A DNA stretch of 64,000 nt from Clostridium sp. CM027 (GCF_024730565.1 NZ_CP077725.1:3490501-3554500); one strand, 5' to 3'. Shown: positions 1-9,923, counted from the stretch's first letter. Made by a program: numbers and translations. The notes: generated by a model not told the origin, from the letters alone.

Positions 1-774
1 AAAAAAATTACTGCACCTATTGATATTGCTGTAATAAAGCTTCCACATATATCGAATTTTACGGATTTAGACGCATTAAAGGCTGAAGAAGATGTATCAG
101 TTAGATTTGTTACAACTAAAGGAGAATTGGGCACACCAGACCTCCTTATCATACCGGGAACAAAAAATACTATTGATGATTTAATTTCTTTAAGAAATTC
201 GGGACTTGCAGAAGCGGTTCAGCAATATAGTGTACAAGGTAACGTATTAGGCATTTGTGGAGGCTATCAAATGTTAGGAAATAGCTTAAGTGACCCTAAT
301 GGCTTAGAGGGAAATTCAAAAGAAACAGAGGGTATGAAGCTTTTAGACGTAGACACAATATTTGAAGATGAGAAAATAACTACAAGAGTAAAGGCTCGTA
401 GCATTAACATTAGGGATACTAGTATAGAAACTTATGGTTACGAAATACATATGGGAATTTGTAAATATGGTCATAATGCAAAACCACTTTTTGAAATCTA
501 TGATAAGAATGGTTCTGATACGTCATCCTTCGATGGAGCAATAAATGCAGGTGGAAATGTTATGGGTACATATATTCATGGAGTTTTTGATGGAGTAGAG
601 TTTAGAGAACATATGATTAATACTTTAAGGGTAAAAAAAGCTATGGAACCTAAAAAATCTAAGGTTTATGAAAATCTAAGAGAAAAAGAATTAGACAAGC
701 TAGCAGATATAGTTAGAGATAATGTAGATATGGATTCAATCTATAAAATCATAGGAATAAAAAGAAAAAGTTAG
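1..774 (+). CDS. cobQ: Cobyric acid synthase CobQ/CbiP, C-terminal part (5' end outside window)
   Basis: The frame is open from the first base, so this is the C-terminal half of a longer gene. The product amidates adenosyl-cobyrinic acid a,c-diamide to cobyric acid with glutamine and ATP in cobalamin synthesis. A class I glutamine amidotransferase domain is visible: a nucleophile-type motif [10 protein letters not shown] and a downstream YIHGVFD carrying the catalytic His. [14 protein letters not shown] is typical of CobQ/CobB. The N-terminal ATP-binding domain is missing only because the window starts inside the gene. cbiB follows 57 bases downstream, matching the next step of the pathway. 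The family call is firm; cbiP is an equivalent name. Confidence 0.95.
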   Translation, partial: KKITAPIDIAVIKLPHISNFTDLDALKAEEDVSVRFVTTKGELGTPDLLIIPGTKNTIDDLISLRNSGLAEAVQQYSVQGNVLGICGGYQMLGNSLSDPNGLEGNSKETEGMKLLDVDTIFEDEKITTRVKARSINIRDTSIETYGYEIHMGICKYGHNAKPLFEIYDKNGSDTSSFDGAINAGGNVMGTYIHGVFDGVEFREHMINTLRVKKAMEPKKSKVYENLREKELDKLADIVRDNVDMDSIYKIIGIKRKS

Positions 775-830
775 GGACAGTTAACAACTATTTAAAAAAT
801 TATAACAGTATAAGATAGTGAGGAATTAAA

Positions 831-1805
831 ATGGCAATACTATTTCAGACGAACATAATAGATTTAATTTTAGCGGTAATGTTAGACTTATTAATTGGAG
901 ATCCATATTGGTTTAAACATCCGGTGATTTATATAGGAAAGCTTATTTCTAAATTAGATAAGTTAGGCAGAACGATATGTAAAACTAATGGTCAAATTAA
1001 AGTTTTTGGCGGAATTATTGTAGTTATAGTAGCACTTTCTAGTTTTTTAGTGCCTTTTATAATTTTGAGGATTTCTAATAAGTTTTTTTGGTTGTACCAT
1101 ATTCTCAATATAATATTGCTTTGGACTACAATAGCTGCTAGATGCCTTCATAAAGAAGGTAAGAAGGTTTATGATTCTTTAGTTAATAATGATATTTATG
1201 ACGCAAGAGTTAAATTATCGTACCTTGTAGGGAGAGATACAAAAACCCTTACTGAGTATGAAATAGTAAGAGCTGATGTGGAGACCATTGCAGAGAATAC
1301 AGCAGATGGTGTTATAGCCCCTATTCTCTATGCATTATTAGGGGGAGCACCTTTAGCTATGATGTATAAGGGCATAAATACCATGGATTCAATGCTTGGA
1401 TATATGAATGAAAAATATAAATATATTGGTTTCTTTCCAGCTAAAACAGACGATGTATTTAATTTTATACCAGCAAGAATAACAGGATTTTTAATCTGTT
1501 TGGCATCACCACTTGTTCGAGGAAATATTGCTTGCAGTATAAAAGTGATGATAAGAGATAGAAAAAATCATAAAAGTCCTAATTGTGCTTATCCAGAAGG
1601 AGCAGCAGCGGGGGCTATGGGAGTTAGACTAGGTGGTACGAATGAATATTTTGGAGAAAAAATGTATAAACCAACAATAGGAAACAAAATAAACGATTTG
1701 GGGAAAGAACATATAATAGATACAATAAAATTAATGTATGGGGCAATGTTTTATTTAATAATAATATGCATGTTATATGAAATATGCGTATATATGAAAT
1801 ATTAG
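831..1805 (+). CDS. cbiB: Adenosylcobinamide-phosphate synthase CbiB/CobD (membrane protein)
   Basis: This 324-residue integral membrane protein attaches the aminopropanol-phosphate arm to adenosylcobyric acid. Family hallmarks are LLIGDPYWFKHPVIYIGK near the N terminus, the central TLTEYEIVRADVETIAENTADGV and the C-terminal PEGAAAGAMGVRLGG. Several hydrophobic segments lie around residues 60-110 and 205-225 and at the C-terminal end. The ATG at 831 is preceded by GAGGA. It lies between cobQ and hemA in an apparent corrin/heme operon, and its length is normal for the family. Confidence 0.95.
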   Translation: MAILFQTNIIDLILAVMLDLLIGDPYWFKHPVIYIGKLISKLDKLGRTICKTNGQIKVFGGIIVVIVALSSFLVPFIILRISNKFFWLYHILNIILLWTTIAARCLHKEGKKVYDSLVNNDIYDARVKLSYLVGRDTKTLTEYEIVRADVETIAENTADGVIAPILYALLGGAPLAMMYKGINTMDSMLGYMNEKYKYIGFFPAKTDDVFNFIPARITGFLICLASPLVRGNIACSIKVMIRDRKNHKSPNCAYPEGAAAGAMGVRLGGTNEYFGEKMYKPTIGNKINDLGKEHIIDTIKLMYGAMFYLIIICMLYEICVYMKY

Positions 1806-1835
1806 TAATAGTGATGTATTTTTGGAGATGATATA

Positions 1836-3020
1836 ATGATACAACTTATAGGGCTAAAGCATGATGTGAAAATAGAAATTAGAGAAAAACTCTCAATTAT
1901 ACCAAAACGCCAAGGAAAGTGCTTAGAGGAACTTTTAAATATTTGCGAAGAGGCAGTTATTTTAAGTACCTGCAACAGGACAGAGATATATTTTAAATCT
2001 AAGGATGAAGAGATTGTTGATAAGATTTTTAAGGCATTAAATTGGGATAGGTCTTTAATAAAGTGTGTAGAAAATTATAAGGAAGAAAAAGCAATACAAC
2101 ATTTAATGGATGTGGTCTGTGGGTTTGATTCACTATTACTTGGAGAGGACCAAATTTTAGGGCAAGTTAGGGATGCTTATGAAGCTGCAAAAGGTTCAAA
2201 ATCAACTAAAAAGGAACTTCAAAGACTTTTTGAAAATGCTATCGCTTGTGGCAAGAAGTTTAGAAATAAATCTAAAATAAGTGAGATACCGGTTTCTTCA
2301 TCTTCTATGGTAGTTAAAGAAGCAATAGATAGGGGACACAAAAATTTTATGATTTTAGGCTATGGAGCGGTAGGAGAATTAACTTCAAAATATATACTAG
2401 AGGGGAAAATAAATTTACTATATATTGCAGTTAGGGATATTCATAAGGCTAATATAGAAGATCCGAGGGTGAAAATGATACCGTTTAACGACATACATAA
2501 ATATTATGAAAAGGTGGATTGTGTTATATCTTGTACAACGGCCCCTCATACTGTGGTTCACTTAAAGGAGTTACCGAGCAAACACTTATTATTATTTGAT
2601 TTAGCTGTACCAAGGGACATTGAAGAAATAGTAAGTGAAAACCCCTTATATGAAGTGTATGACATAGATATGTTAGGCGATATCCATGATGCCAACTACA
2701 AAAGACGTGAAGCCTCTATGAGGGATAATAGATACATTGTGGATGAAGCTATAAAAGAGTATATAGAGTGGAAAACCATGGAAGAGTTATCGCCTTTTAT
2801 AAAAAAGTTAAAACACAATGGTGAAGGTGTTTACAAAGAAAGACTAGAGACTTTTAAGCACAAGAAAGAGACTAAGGATAATGAAAAATTAGCAGAGATA
2901 CTTTTGAAGAGTACTTCAAATGCCTATGTAAACAAAGCTATAGAGGTGTTAAAGGAGGAACATTTGAAGGGGAGGTCTAAGGAATGCGTGGACATAATAA
3001 GCAGGATTTTTCAGGTTTAA
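1836..3020 (+). CDS. hemA: Glutamyl-tRNA reductase
   Basis: Reduces glutamyl-tRNA(Glu) to glutamate-1-semialdehyde with NADPH, the first committed step of C5-route tetrapyrrole synthesis. The catalytic cysteine is Cys46 in STCNRTE. The substrate/tRNA domain motif GFDSLLLGEDQILGQVRDAY is present, and a dinucleotide-binding GYGAVGEL lies near residues 175-182. The 394-residue length is slightly short for the family but complete at both ends. The 3' end overlaps the next gene by 37 bases, which suggests translational coupling. hemL, the partner enzyme, ends the same gene run. Confidence 0.96.
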   Translation: MIQLIGLKHDVKIEIREKLSIIPKRQGKCLEELLNICEEAVILSTCNRTEIYFKSKDEEIVDKIFKALNWDRSLIKCVENYKEEKAIQHLMDVVCGFDSLLLGEDQILGQVRDAYEAAKGSKSTKKELQRLFENAIACGKKFRNKSKISEIPVSSSSMVVKEAIDRGHKNFMILGYGAVGELTSKYILEGKINLLYIAVRDIHKANIEDPRVKMIPFNDIHKYYEKVDCVISCTTAPHTVVHLKELPSKHLLLFDLAVPRDIEEIVSENPLYEVYDIDMLGDIHDANYKRREASMRDNRYIVDEAIKEYIEWKTMEELSPFIKKLKHNGEGVYKERLETFKHKKETKDNEKLAEILLKSTSNAYVNKAIEVLKEEHLKGRSKECVDIISRIFQV

Positions 3021-3643
3021 ATTATACCATGATTTCACTGCTATCAGATAAGATTAATATACTTATAGTTGGTGGGGGAGAGGCAGCTCTTATAAAATGT
3101 AAAACTTTCTCAAAAGAAGGTTGTAATATTACTGTAGTATCAAAAGAGTTTTGCCTAGAATTTTACACACTACAAAATATTTATAACCTAAAATTAATAA
3201 AGGGTGAATACGATGAAAGATATGTGGATCAGAATCATATTGTAATTATTGCTACAGATAATATAGAGACAAATGATGGTATAAAAGAATACTGCGATAG
3301 AAAAAGTAAACTATATGTACACTGCGGGGATTATAAACAAGGGTTATTTGTAACACCAGTTCAAAGAAGTACACCCAATATGAAATTTGCATTACATACT
3401 AAAAACGGTAGCCCTAAAACAACACTTTTCATGTCGAAAGTCATAGAAGATAAAATTTGTGAGTATGAAGGTTTTATAAATTATACATGTAGCATGAGAA
3501 ATATGGTAAAGAAGAGTGAAGTCAAAAAGGAAATTATGAATTTTGTATGTAGTGAAGATTTCTACTTTTTCTATAATAAGGGAGTGCAAAATACTATTTT
3601 AGAAATGTTTTATGGAGCTGAATTTGGGATAGTTGAGAATTGA
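2984..3643 (+). CDS. Precorrin-2 dehydrogenase / sirohydrochlorin ferrochelatase-like protein (CysG N-domain/Met8 type)
   Basis: An NAD-dependent enzyme of the CysG(B)/Met8 family that oxidises precorrin-2 to sirohydrochlorin. The nucleotide-binding segment is INILIVGGGEAALIKCKTF, followed by the family-typical IIATDN and SPKTTLFMSKVI. The ATG at 2984 has a GGGGAGG site at about -12 inside hemA. An internal ATG at 3029 is closer to the conserved start but lacks such a site, so 2984 was preferred. At 219 residues it matches the stand-alone dehydrogenase. In this operon it can feed siroheme or the early-cobalt corrin route. Confidence 0.88.
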   Translation: MRGHNKQDFSGLNYTMISLLSDKINILIVGGGEAALIKCKTFSKEGCNITVVSKEFCLEFYTLQNIYNLKLIKGEYDERYVDQNHIVIIATDNIETNDGIKEYCDRKSKLYVHCGDYKQGLFVTPVQRSTPNMKFALHTKNGSPKTTLFMSKVIEDKICEYEGFINYTCSMRNMVKKSEVKKEIMNFVCSEDFYFFYNKGVQNTILEMFYGAEFGIVEN

Positions 3644-3670
3644 AAGTTGAAGTTAAAGGAGGAATAAATT

Positions 3671-4546
3671 TTGAAAATTAATATAGGAACTAGGAGAAGT
3701 GAACTTGCACAAGTACAAGCTAATACAGTTATGGCTATGATTAAAGAAAAATTTAATATTGACTCTGGAAAGGTACTTATTGAGACTAAGGGAGATAGAA
3801 TTTTAAATGTAACTTTAGATAAAATAGGAGGTAAGGGTCTTTTTGTAAAGGAAATAGAGGTTGCAATGCTGGAGCAAAAAGTTGATATAGCAGTACATAG
3901 TATGAAGGATGTACCCTACGAAATACCAGAGGAGTTTGAAATAGTGGCTATTCCAGTTAGAGAAGATGTTAGGGATGCATTTGTTGCCTTTAACAACATT
4001 AGTTTTTATGACTTGCCTAAGGGCGCAAGAATAGGAACTAGTAGTATTAGACGTGGCACTCAAATTAAGATACTAAGACCAGATGTGGAGATTGTACCTA
4101 TAAGAGGTAATGTACAGACTAGAATAGCAAAAATAGAAAAGGAAAACCTAGATGGCATAATCCTAGCGGCTGCGGGACTAAAAAGACTAGGTATGGAAAA
4201 GATAATTACTAACTATTTTGAACCAACGGAAGTTGTACCAGCAATAGCCCAAGGTGCATTAGGTATTGAAATGGTTAAAAGCCATCCACAAGTATCTATG
4301 ATTAGAAAATTAGATTGCTACGATGCTAGAATTTGCGTAGACGCAGAAAGAAGCTTTATGGCGACACTTAATGGGGATTGCCATGGTTGTATAGGAGCAT
4401 ATGCTTATTTTGAAGGAGAAACTATGCACATGCTTGGCGTGTTTGAAGTTGATGGGAAAATAGTGAAAAAACAACTTTCAGGAGATAAAAATGATTATAT
4501 AAAGCTAGGTGCTGATCTAGCTAAAAAAATATTAGAAGATAATTAA
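3671..4546 (+). CDS. hemC: Porphobilinogen deaminase (hydroxymethylbilane synthase)
   Basis: Polymerises four porphobilinogens into hydroxymethylbilane using a covalent dipyrromethane cofactor. The start is a TTG with GGAGG seven bases upstream. N-terminal [19 protein letters not shown] and [11 protein letters not shown] are the substrate/catalytic motifs. The cofactor Cys aligns with Cys237 in [11 protein letters not shown]. The usual Pro of the GGCxxPIG motif is replaced here by a second cysteine, Cys240. The length of 291 residues is normal. It sits between the precorrin-2 dehydrogenase and the cobA-hemD fusion. Confidence 0.96.
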   Translation: MKINIGTRRSELAQVQANTVMAMIKEKFNIDSGKVLIETKGDRILNVTLDKIGGKGLFVKEIEVAMLEQKVDIAVHSMKDVPYEIPEEFEIVAIPVREDVRDAFVAFNNISFYDLPKGARIGTSSIRRGTQIKILRPDVEIVPIRGNVQTRIAKIEKENLDGIILAAAGLKRLGMEKIITNYFEPTEVVPAIAQGALGIEMVKSHPQVSMIRKLDCYDARICVDAERSFMATLNGDCHGCIGAYAYFEGETMHMLGVFEVDGKIVKKQLSGDKNDYIKLGADLAKKILEDN

Positions 4547-4575
4547 TCATATTAAAAAGTAGAAAGGGGATACTA

Positions 4576-6033
4576 ATGGGAAAGGTTTATTTAATGGGAG
4601 TCGGTCCAGGAGATGAGGAACTAATAACCCTAAAAGCAATAAGAATGCTAGAAAAATGTACTGCAGTTATGTATGATAGGTTAGCAAGTACTAGTATACT
4701 TAAATATTTAAAAGCGGAATGTGAAATATACTATTGTGGAAAAGAGCCGGGCTGTCATTATAAAACTCAGGAAGAGATAAATGATATGCTAGTAATGCTC
4801 GCTAAAAAAGGACATGTAGTTGGAAGAATTAAGGGCGGAGATCCATTTGTATTTGGACGTGGCGGAGAGGAAGCTTTAGCACTTCTTGAAGAGAACATTG
4901 AATTTGAAGTTATACCAGGAATAACTTCACCAATAGCAGTGCTCAATTATGCTGGGATACCTATCACTCATAGAGGGATAGCTCAAAGTTTCCATATATT
5001 CACTGCGATGACCGCAGAAAAACTTAATATTGATTGGAATGCGGTAGCAAGGCTTGGCGGAACTTTGGTTTTTATGATGGGTTTTAAAAATCTAGAAAAG
5101 ATTGCAGGAAATCTTATATCCAATGGAAAAAGTAAAGATACTCTTTGCGCGGTAATAATGAGAGGAACTACATCAAAGCAGAAGAAGGTAGTGGGAACGC
5201 TAGAAGATATTTTATGCAAGGTGCAAAAATCAGAAATATCATCTCCTTGCATTATCGTAGTGGGGGAAGTAATTAAATTTAATGATGAATTCAATTGGTA
5301 CGAGAAGAAACCTTTATTCGGGAAGAACATCTGTATAACTCGTTCAAAAGAGCAATCAAAGGAATTAAGAGAAAAATTAATAGATTTAGGTGCAGAAGTA
5401 CTTGAGATAAATTCCATTGAATTTAAAAACACTTCATATAATTTAGATGATTATAAAACAAAGCTTGCGGGCTATGATTTTTTAACTTTAACCAGTGTAA
5501 ATGGAGTGAATATCTTTTTCGATTACTTAAAGGATATTGAATTTGATATTAGGAAGCTCAAAGCTAAAATTGCAGCCATAGGGCCAGCCACTGCAAGCGC
5601 TCTTAAAAATAGAGGGATTATGCCAGAAATAGTTGCAGATCATTTTGTTGCTGAAAGTTTGTTTGAGAAAATGAATACATACGTAAAGGCGAAAGATAAA
5701 ATATTAGTTCCTCGATCTAAAGATGCAAGACCTTATTTGGTAGAAGAATTAAGAAGTATTGGCTGCAGCGTGGATGAAGTTTTCACATATGAAACGGTTT
5801 GTGGTAAATTAAGATATGAAAATGAAATAAAAGATGTAGATTTGATAGTATTTACTTCGCCGTCGACTGTTAAAAATATGATTACAATGGTAGGTATTGA
5901 AGTTATAAAATCGAAAGCGGCACTGGCTATAGGACCTATAACTGCAAAGGAACTTTCAGATAATGGTATAGAATCTATTATATGTGATGAATATAGTGCA
6001 GAAGGGGTTATAAGCAAGCTTGTAAAAATGTAA
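4576..6033 (+). CDS. cobA-hemD: Fused uroporphyrinogen-III C-methyltransferase / uroporphyrinogen-III synthase
   Basis: A 485-residue bifunctional enzyme. Residues 1 to about 240 are the SAM-dependent methyltransferase (CobA/SUMT) that makes precorrin-2: YLMGVGPGDEELITLKA, GRIKGGDPFVFGRGGEE and VIPGITSPIAVLNYAGIPIT. Residues from about 250 are HemD, which cyclises hydroxymethylbilane: NICITRSKEQSKELREKL, LTSVNGVNIFFDYL, FTSPSTVKNM and AIGPITAKELSDNG. The fusion is common in Clostridia. It channels the hemC product directly to the corrin/siroheme branch point. AAAGGGG precedes the ATG. Confidence 0.96.
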   Translation: MGKVYLMGVGPGDEELITLKAIRMLEKCTAVMYDRLASTSILKYLKAECEIYYCGKEPGCHYKTQEEINDMLVMLAKKGHVVGRIKGGDPFVFGRGGEEALALLEENIEFEVIPGITSPIAVLNYAGIPITHRGIAQSFHIFTAMTAEKLNIDWNAVARLGGTLVFMMGFKNLEKIAGNLISNGKSKDTLCAVIMRGTTSKQKKVVGTLEDILCKVQKSEISSPCIIVVGEVIKFNDEFNWYEKKPLFGKNICITRSKEQSKELREKLIDLGAEVLEINSIEFKNTSYNLDDYKTKLAGYDFLTLTSVNGVNIFFDYLKDIEFDIRKLKAKIAAIGPATASALKNRGIMPEIVADHFVAESLFEKMNTYVKAKDKILVPRSKDARPYLVEELRSIGCSVDEVFTYETVCGKLRYENEIKDVDLIVFTSPSTVKNMITMVGIEVIKSKAALAIGPITAKELSDNGIESIICDEYSAEGVISKLVKM

Positions 6034-6054
6034 TGTTAATTTAGAGATGATTTA

Positions 6055-6077
6055 CAGCACCGCAGGTGATGAATTAA
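6055..6077 (-). repeat. Family C repeat end, hairpin with compensatory changes (C6)
   Basis: This 23-base stretch matches the end of family C repeats (CAGCTCCGCAGGAGATGATT in other copies) with three differences. Two of them are complementary: CTCC/GGAG becomes CACC/GGTG, so the small hairpin is kept. It lies between cobA-hemD and hemB. Confidence 0.5.
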
Positions 6078-6127
6078 TAACAATTTGTGGATAAAATGAT
6101 AATTTATTTAATTAGGAGTGGATAACT

Positions 6128-7093
6128 GTGTTCAAAAGGAATAGAAGATTAAGAGAAACAAGTAATATAAGAGATTTAGTAAGAGAAACGATATTAACAC
6201 CATCAGATTTTATATTTCCTATTTTTGTAGTAGAAGGTGAAAATATTAAAGAAGAAATATCTTCAATGCCAGGGAATTATCATTTTTCATTAGATAGACT
6301 TCATGAAATTATTGAAGAAGTTGAAGAAGTGGGCGTACGTGGAGTAATTTTATTCGGATTACCAGATCATAAAGATGAAGTAGGTTGTGGGGCCTTTGAT
6401 AAAAATGGTATTGTTCAAAGAGCAGTTAAAAAGGTACGAGAGATATCAAAAAAATTAGTTATAATAACGGATGTATGTATGTGTCAATATACTAGTCATG
6501 GACACTGTGGAATATTAGAAAACGAGAAAGTAGATAACGATAAGAGTTTAAAATATATGGCAGAAATAGCATTATCTCATGCTGCAGCTGGAGCGGACAT
6601 GATAGCACCATCTGACATGATGGATGGTCATGTAGCTGCAATAAGAGAAATTTTAGACGGAAATGGATTTAAAGATGTATCAATAATGGCTTATAGTGCA
6701 AAATACTCGTCAGCGTTTTATGGCCCTTTTAGAGAAGCGGCTAACTCAACGCCACAGTCTGGGGATAGAAAAACTTATCAAATGGATCCAGCAAATATCA
6801 GAGAAGCTATGAGAGAAATAGAATGCGATATTGAAGAGGGCGCAGATATTGTAATGGTAAAACCAGCATTATCATATTTAGATGTAATAAGATGGGCTCG
6901 TGATAGACATGATGTGCCAATAGCAGCTTATAGTGTTAGTGGAGAATTTGCTATGGTAAAATCAGCTGCAAAAATGGGATTAATTGATGAAAAAGCTGTA
7001 GCTATGGAAATGCATATGTCTATGAAAAGAGCAGGAGCGGATATGATAATCACTTATTATGCACTTGATTTATGTAGATGGATTAAGGGATAA
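6128..7093 (+). CDS. hemB: Delta-aminolevulinic acid dehydratase (porphobilinogen synthase)
   Basis: Condenses two 5-aminolevulinates into porphobilinogen. The start is GTG at 6128, preceded by TTAGGAGTGG. Zinc-type active-site cysteines are Cys117, Cys119 and Cys127 in DVCMCQYTSHGHCG. The two Schiff-base lysines are Lys192 (AYSAKYSSAFYGPF) and Lys245 (MVKPALSYLD). The 321-residue length is normal. It comes after hemC and hemD in the operon although it acts before them. Confidence 0.97.
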   Translation: MFKRNRRLRETSNIRDLVRETILTPSDFIFPIFVVEGENIKEEISSMPGNYHFSLDRLHEIIEEVEEVGVRGVILFGLPDHKDEVGCGAFDKNGIVQRAVKKVREISKKLVIITDVCMCQYTSHGHCGILENEKVDNDKSLKYMAEIALSHAAAGADMIAPSDMMDGHVAAIREILDGNGFKDVSIMAYSAKYSSAFYGPFREAANSTPQSGDRKTYQMDPANIREAMREIECDIEEGADIVMVKPALSYLDVIRWARDRHDVPIAAYSVSGEFAMVKSAAKMGLIDEKAVAMEMHMSMKRAGADMIITYYALDLCRWIKG

Positions 7094-7128
7094 TTAGAAA
7101 TTAAATATTTAGAAAAGAGGAAATTACG

Positions 7129-8403
7129 ATGAGAAATTTAGATATATTTAATGAATCAAAGCAATATATGCCTGGTGGAGTTAATAGTCCAGTTAGAGCG
7201 TTTAAAGATGTAAGTGTAACTCCCCCAATTATTAAAAAAGGTAAGGGGGCATATATTTATGATGAAGATGGAAATAAATATATAGATTTTGTATGCGCTT
7301 GGGGACCTATGATACTTGGGCATAGTGATGATGATGTAGTAAAAGCTATACAAAATACTTGCACCAGTGCTATTGCATTTGGTGCACCTACAGAATTAGA
7401 ACTAAAACTCGCAAGGCACATTTGTAGCACTGTAGATAGTGTAGACATGATTAGAATGGTTAACTCAGGTACAGAAGCCACAATGAGTGCAGTTAAGCTT
7501 GCAAGGGGATATACAAGAAAGAATAAAATAATAAAATTTGCAGGTTGCTACCATGGACATTTTGAAGGCTTTCTAGTTGAAGCCGGTTCAGGAGTAATGA
7601 CCGCGGGAATACCAGGTTCAGCAGGTGTTCCTGAGGAAAGTATTATACATACATTAATTGCAAATTACAATGACATTAGCAGCGTTAAAGCATTGTTTGA
7701 TAAATATAGTGATGATATTGCCTGTATAATAATTGAGCCAGTAGCAGGAAATATGGGAGTTATACCAGCTGAAAAAGAATTTTTATTAGAGCTTAGAAAT
7801 TTATGTGATGAATACAAGAGTCTACTTATTTTTGATGAAGTAATGAGTGGGTTTAGAGTAGCGTATAAAGGAGCACAAAGTATTTATGGAATAGTTCCTG
7901 ATTTAGTAACTTATGCAAAAATCATGGGAGGGGGACTTCCTTGTGGTGCATATGGTGGGAAAAAAGAAATAATGGAGTTATTATCTCCTATGGGACCAGT
8001 TTATCAAGCGGGAACTATGTCTGGGAATCCAGTGGTAATGGCAGCAGGATATGAAACATTAACTAAGCTTTATAATAATCCTAGTCAATACGCGCACATG
8101 GAGAAGCTTTCAGAAAAACTTCAAGAGGGACTACTAGAAATTGCAAAAGAAAAAGGTATACCTATGGTAGTTAATAGATGTGGTTCAATGCTCACAGCAT
8201 TCTTTACAAAGAAGAGTGAAGTTAAAACTTTTGAAGATGCTAAAACTTGTGATCCATCGCTATTTGCAAAATACTTTGAACATATGATAAAAAGTGGAAT
8301 AAATATTGCACCTTCTCAATTTGAGGCAATATTCTTATGCGTTAAGCATACTGATAATGATATTGAAAAATTCTTAGAATCATTTAGGAGTTTTAAAATA
8401 TAA
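7129..8403 (+). CDS. hemL: Glutamate-1-semialdehyde 2,1-aminomutase
   Basis: A PLP-dependent class III aminotransferase-fold enzyme that converts glutamate-1-semialdehyde to 5-aminolevulinate. The PLP lysine is Lys264 in [26 protein letters not shown] supplies the PLP-ring aspartate. The N terminus ([12 protein letters not shown]) is characteristic of HemL rather than other aminotransferases. The length is 424 residues and GAGG precedes the ATG. It is the last gene of the contiguous heme run; repeat A1 follows. Confidence 0.97.
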   Translation: MRNLDIFNESKQYMPGGVNSPVRAFKDVSVTPPIIKKGKGAYIYDEDGNKYIDFVCAWGPMILGHSDDDVVKAIQNTCTSAIAFGAPTELELKLARHICSTVDSVDMIRMVNSGTEATMSAVKLARGYTRKNKIIKFAGCYHGHFEGFLVEAGSGVMTAGIPGSAGVPEESIIHTLIANYNDISSVKALFDKYSDDIACIIIEPVAGNMGVIPAEKEFLLELRNLCDEYKSLLIFDEVMSGFRVAYKGAQSIYGIVPDLVTYAKIMGGGLPCGAYGGKKEIMELLSPMGPVYQAGTMSGNPVVMAAGYETLTKLYNNPSQYAHMEKLSEKLQEGLLEIAKEKGIPMVVNRCGSMLTAFFTKKSEVKTFEDAKTCDPSLFAKYFEHMIKSGINIAPSQFEAIFLCVKHTDNDIEKFLESFRSFKI

Positions 8404-8466
8404 GAGTTCAGTGAATAACAGGCGCAATATGTGAAGTATCAATTTTTTCTTGCTGTATGCTATAAC

Positions 8467-8653
8467 GAAAAGTATATATCGCTACAGATGCGTTCGCTTT
8501 GTCAAGTAATTCTAAAATTTATTTTATTTACAGTTGCTTAAAACACAAACTCGCTAGCGCTCAAACATGTGTTTTTCTTAACGCATCTGAAACTAAAACA
8601 AATTAAGAATAACTAAGGCTTACTCAAACGCATTTTACGCGATATATACTTTT
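8467..8653. repeat. Family A dispersed palindromic repeat, copy A1 (divergent)
   Basis: About 187 bases with near-perfect terminal inverted repeats: AAAAGTATATATCGC on the left and GCGATATATACTTTT on the right. The centre keeps the family core (ACTCGCT, CGCTCAAACAT, TTTTTCTTAACGCATCT). It fills most of the 306-base hemL-cbiT gap. It is the most diverged of four copies. Confidence 0.85.
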
Positions 8654-8709
8654 GTTAGCATTCATTAAGAATAAATACTTAATTTCTAAAATTGAAGGAA
8701 GTGTAAAAC

Positions 8710-9273
8710 ATGAGATTTATTAAAGATAATGAATTTATAAGGGGCAATTGCCCAATGACTAAGGAAGAAGTAAGAATATTAAGTGTAGTAAAGCTTGAGC
8801 TTGAAGAGGACTATAGGGTAATAGACATCGGTGCGGGAACAGGATCAGTAAGTATTCAGATTGCTCAGATATGCAGTAGTGGTGAAGTAATCGCTATAGA
8901 AAAAGATCTTGATGCATTAGAGGTTATAAAACAAAATAAAGAAAAATTTAAAACGAGTAACCTGGAAATACTAAGTTCAGAAGCCATGGAGATACAGACT
9001 AATATAACAGGAGAATTTGATGCTATATTTGTAGGTGGAAGTGGTGGAAATATAGCTGATATTATCGATAAGTATGGAAGTAAGCTTAAGAAAAACAGAA
9101 ATATAGTTTTAAATTTTATAACAATAAATAATGTGTACAAGGCTATGGAAGCTTTAAAAACATTAAATTATGAAGTAGAATGTGTACAAATTCAAGTAAG
9201 TAAGACAAAAGGAAAGAGCTATATGTTAATGGCAAATAATCCTATATTTATTGTTAGTGGAAAAAAAATATAA
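8710..9273 (+). CDS. cbiT: Cobalt-precorrin-6B C15-methyltransferase (decarboxylating) CbiT
   Basis: A SAM-dependent methyltransferase that methylates C15 and decarboxylates the C12 acetate in anaerobic cobalamin synthesis. The N terminus (FIKDNEFIRGNCPMTKEEVR) is the CbiT signature. The SAM-binding loop is VIDIGAGTGSVSIQ, followed by an acidic IAIEKD. The 187-residue length fits a stand-alone CbiT without CbiE. GAAGGAAG precedes the ATG. Its stop codon abuts repeat A2. It is separated from the rest of the pathway by repeat A1, and no cbiE is adjacent. Confidence 0.93.
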   Translation: MRFIKDNEFIRGNCPMTKEEVRILSVVKLELEEDYRVIDIGAGTGSVSIQIAQICSSGEVIAIEKDLDALEVIKQNKEKFKTSNLEILSSEAMEIQTNITGEFDAIFVGGSGGNIADIIDKYGSKLKKNRNIVLNFITINNVYKAMEALKTLNYEVECVQIQVSKTKGKSYMLMANNPIFIVSGKKI

Positions 9274-9462
9274 AAAGTATATATTACTATTAATGCATTC
9301 ACTTCGCTAAGAACTACTAATTTTATTTTTAATTAATCTGCTAAAAAACATAAACTCGCTATAATCGCTCAAACATATGTTTTTCTTAACGCATCTTAAT
9401 TAAAAATAAAATAAGAAGTTCTAAAGCTCTCTTCAATGCATTATACGTAATATATACTTTTT
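9272..9462. repeat. Family A palindromic repeat, copy A2 (inverted relative to A3 and A4)
   Basis: It begins at the cbiT stop codon. Ends are AAAAAGTATATATTAC and GTAATATATACTTTTT, a perfect 16-base inverted repeat. Inner arms contain AATGCATT on both sides and AATTTTATTTTTAATTAA paired with TTAATTAAAAATAAAAT. By eye the reverse complement of copy A4 is nearly identical over the whole length. Confidence 0.92.
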
Positions 9463-9555
9463 TTTGCGCATAAATCGGTAGGATTTCTAAATGAAATTTC
9501 AATTGTTTCTGCTCCTCTTATTTGAAGTCGCTTCCGGAGAAAATCATACTATTAT
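9463..9555. repeat. Family B repeat joined to A2 by a linker, copy B1
   Basis: The linker GCGCATAAATCGGTAGGATT joins A2 to a half-palindrome: TTTCTAAATGAAATTTCAAT, GTTTCTGC, TTATTTGAAGTCGCTTCCGG. The same linker and half occur in reverse complement next to A4, and a fuller B palindrome is at 39,407. Confidence 0.8.
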
Positions 9556-9623
9556 GCAGGTAGCCTAGTATAAATCTTAATAATTCCCACTAAAAAGTCT
9601 TTTAGCTGGTATTTTATCCAATC

Positions 9624-9923
9624 GTAAATCCTGCAACTAAAATAGTCATTTGGATTATTTCAATTGCTATTATAAGATTAGCATCGATGGTTATAGGCAT
9701 TAAAAAATATAAAACTTTTGCAAGTCTTCATACTTACGGAAATAAAATCACTGGCTTAGTTTTATTCATATTTCCAATATTACTTCCATTTGTTCATACA
9801 ACAGTATTGATGTATATAATTTGTGCCGTGGTAAGCATATCAGCAATTGAGGAATTGATTATTCAGTTAACATCAAGTCAACTGCAATTAAATAAACAAA
9901 GTATATTTGAAAACCGAACATAA
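9624..9923 (+). pseudogene. CDP-alcohol phosphatidyltransferase family, 3' remnant
   Basis: The open frame runs from just after a TAG at 9621. It encodes about 99 residues starting LVFYPIVNPATKIVIW and including IGIKKYKTFASLHTYGNKIT and two hydrophobic helices. This resembles the C-terminal half of clostridial CDP-alcohol phosphatidyltransferase-like proteins. The catalytic DGxxAR...D motif lies upstream in that family and is absent here. An ATG at 9687 opens a 78-residue frame, but no good ribosome binding site precedes it. The 5' loss lies next to the A2/B1 composite repeat. The family assignment is from recall. Confidence 0.55.

Noticed and set aside
4983-5432. Long antisense frame within cobA-hemD
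   Set aside because: It is opposite a strongly conserved enzyme gene and has no binding site; a coding shadow. Similar antisense frames in glgC, gcvPA and the MTHFR fusion were left out for the same reason.
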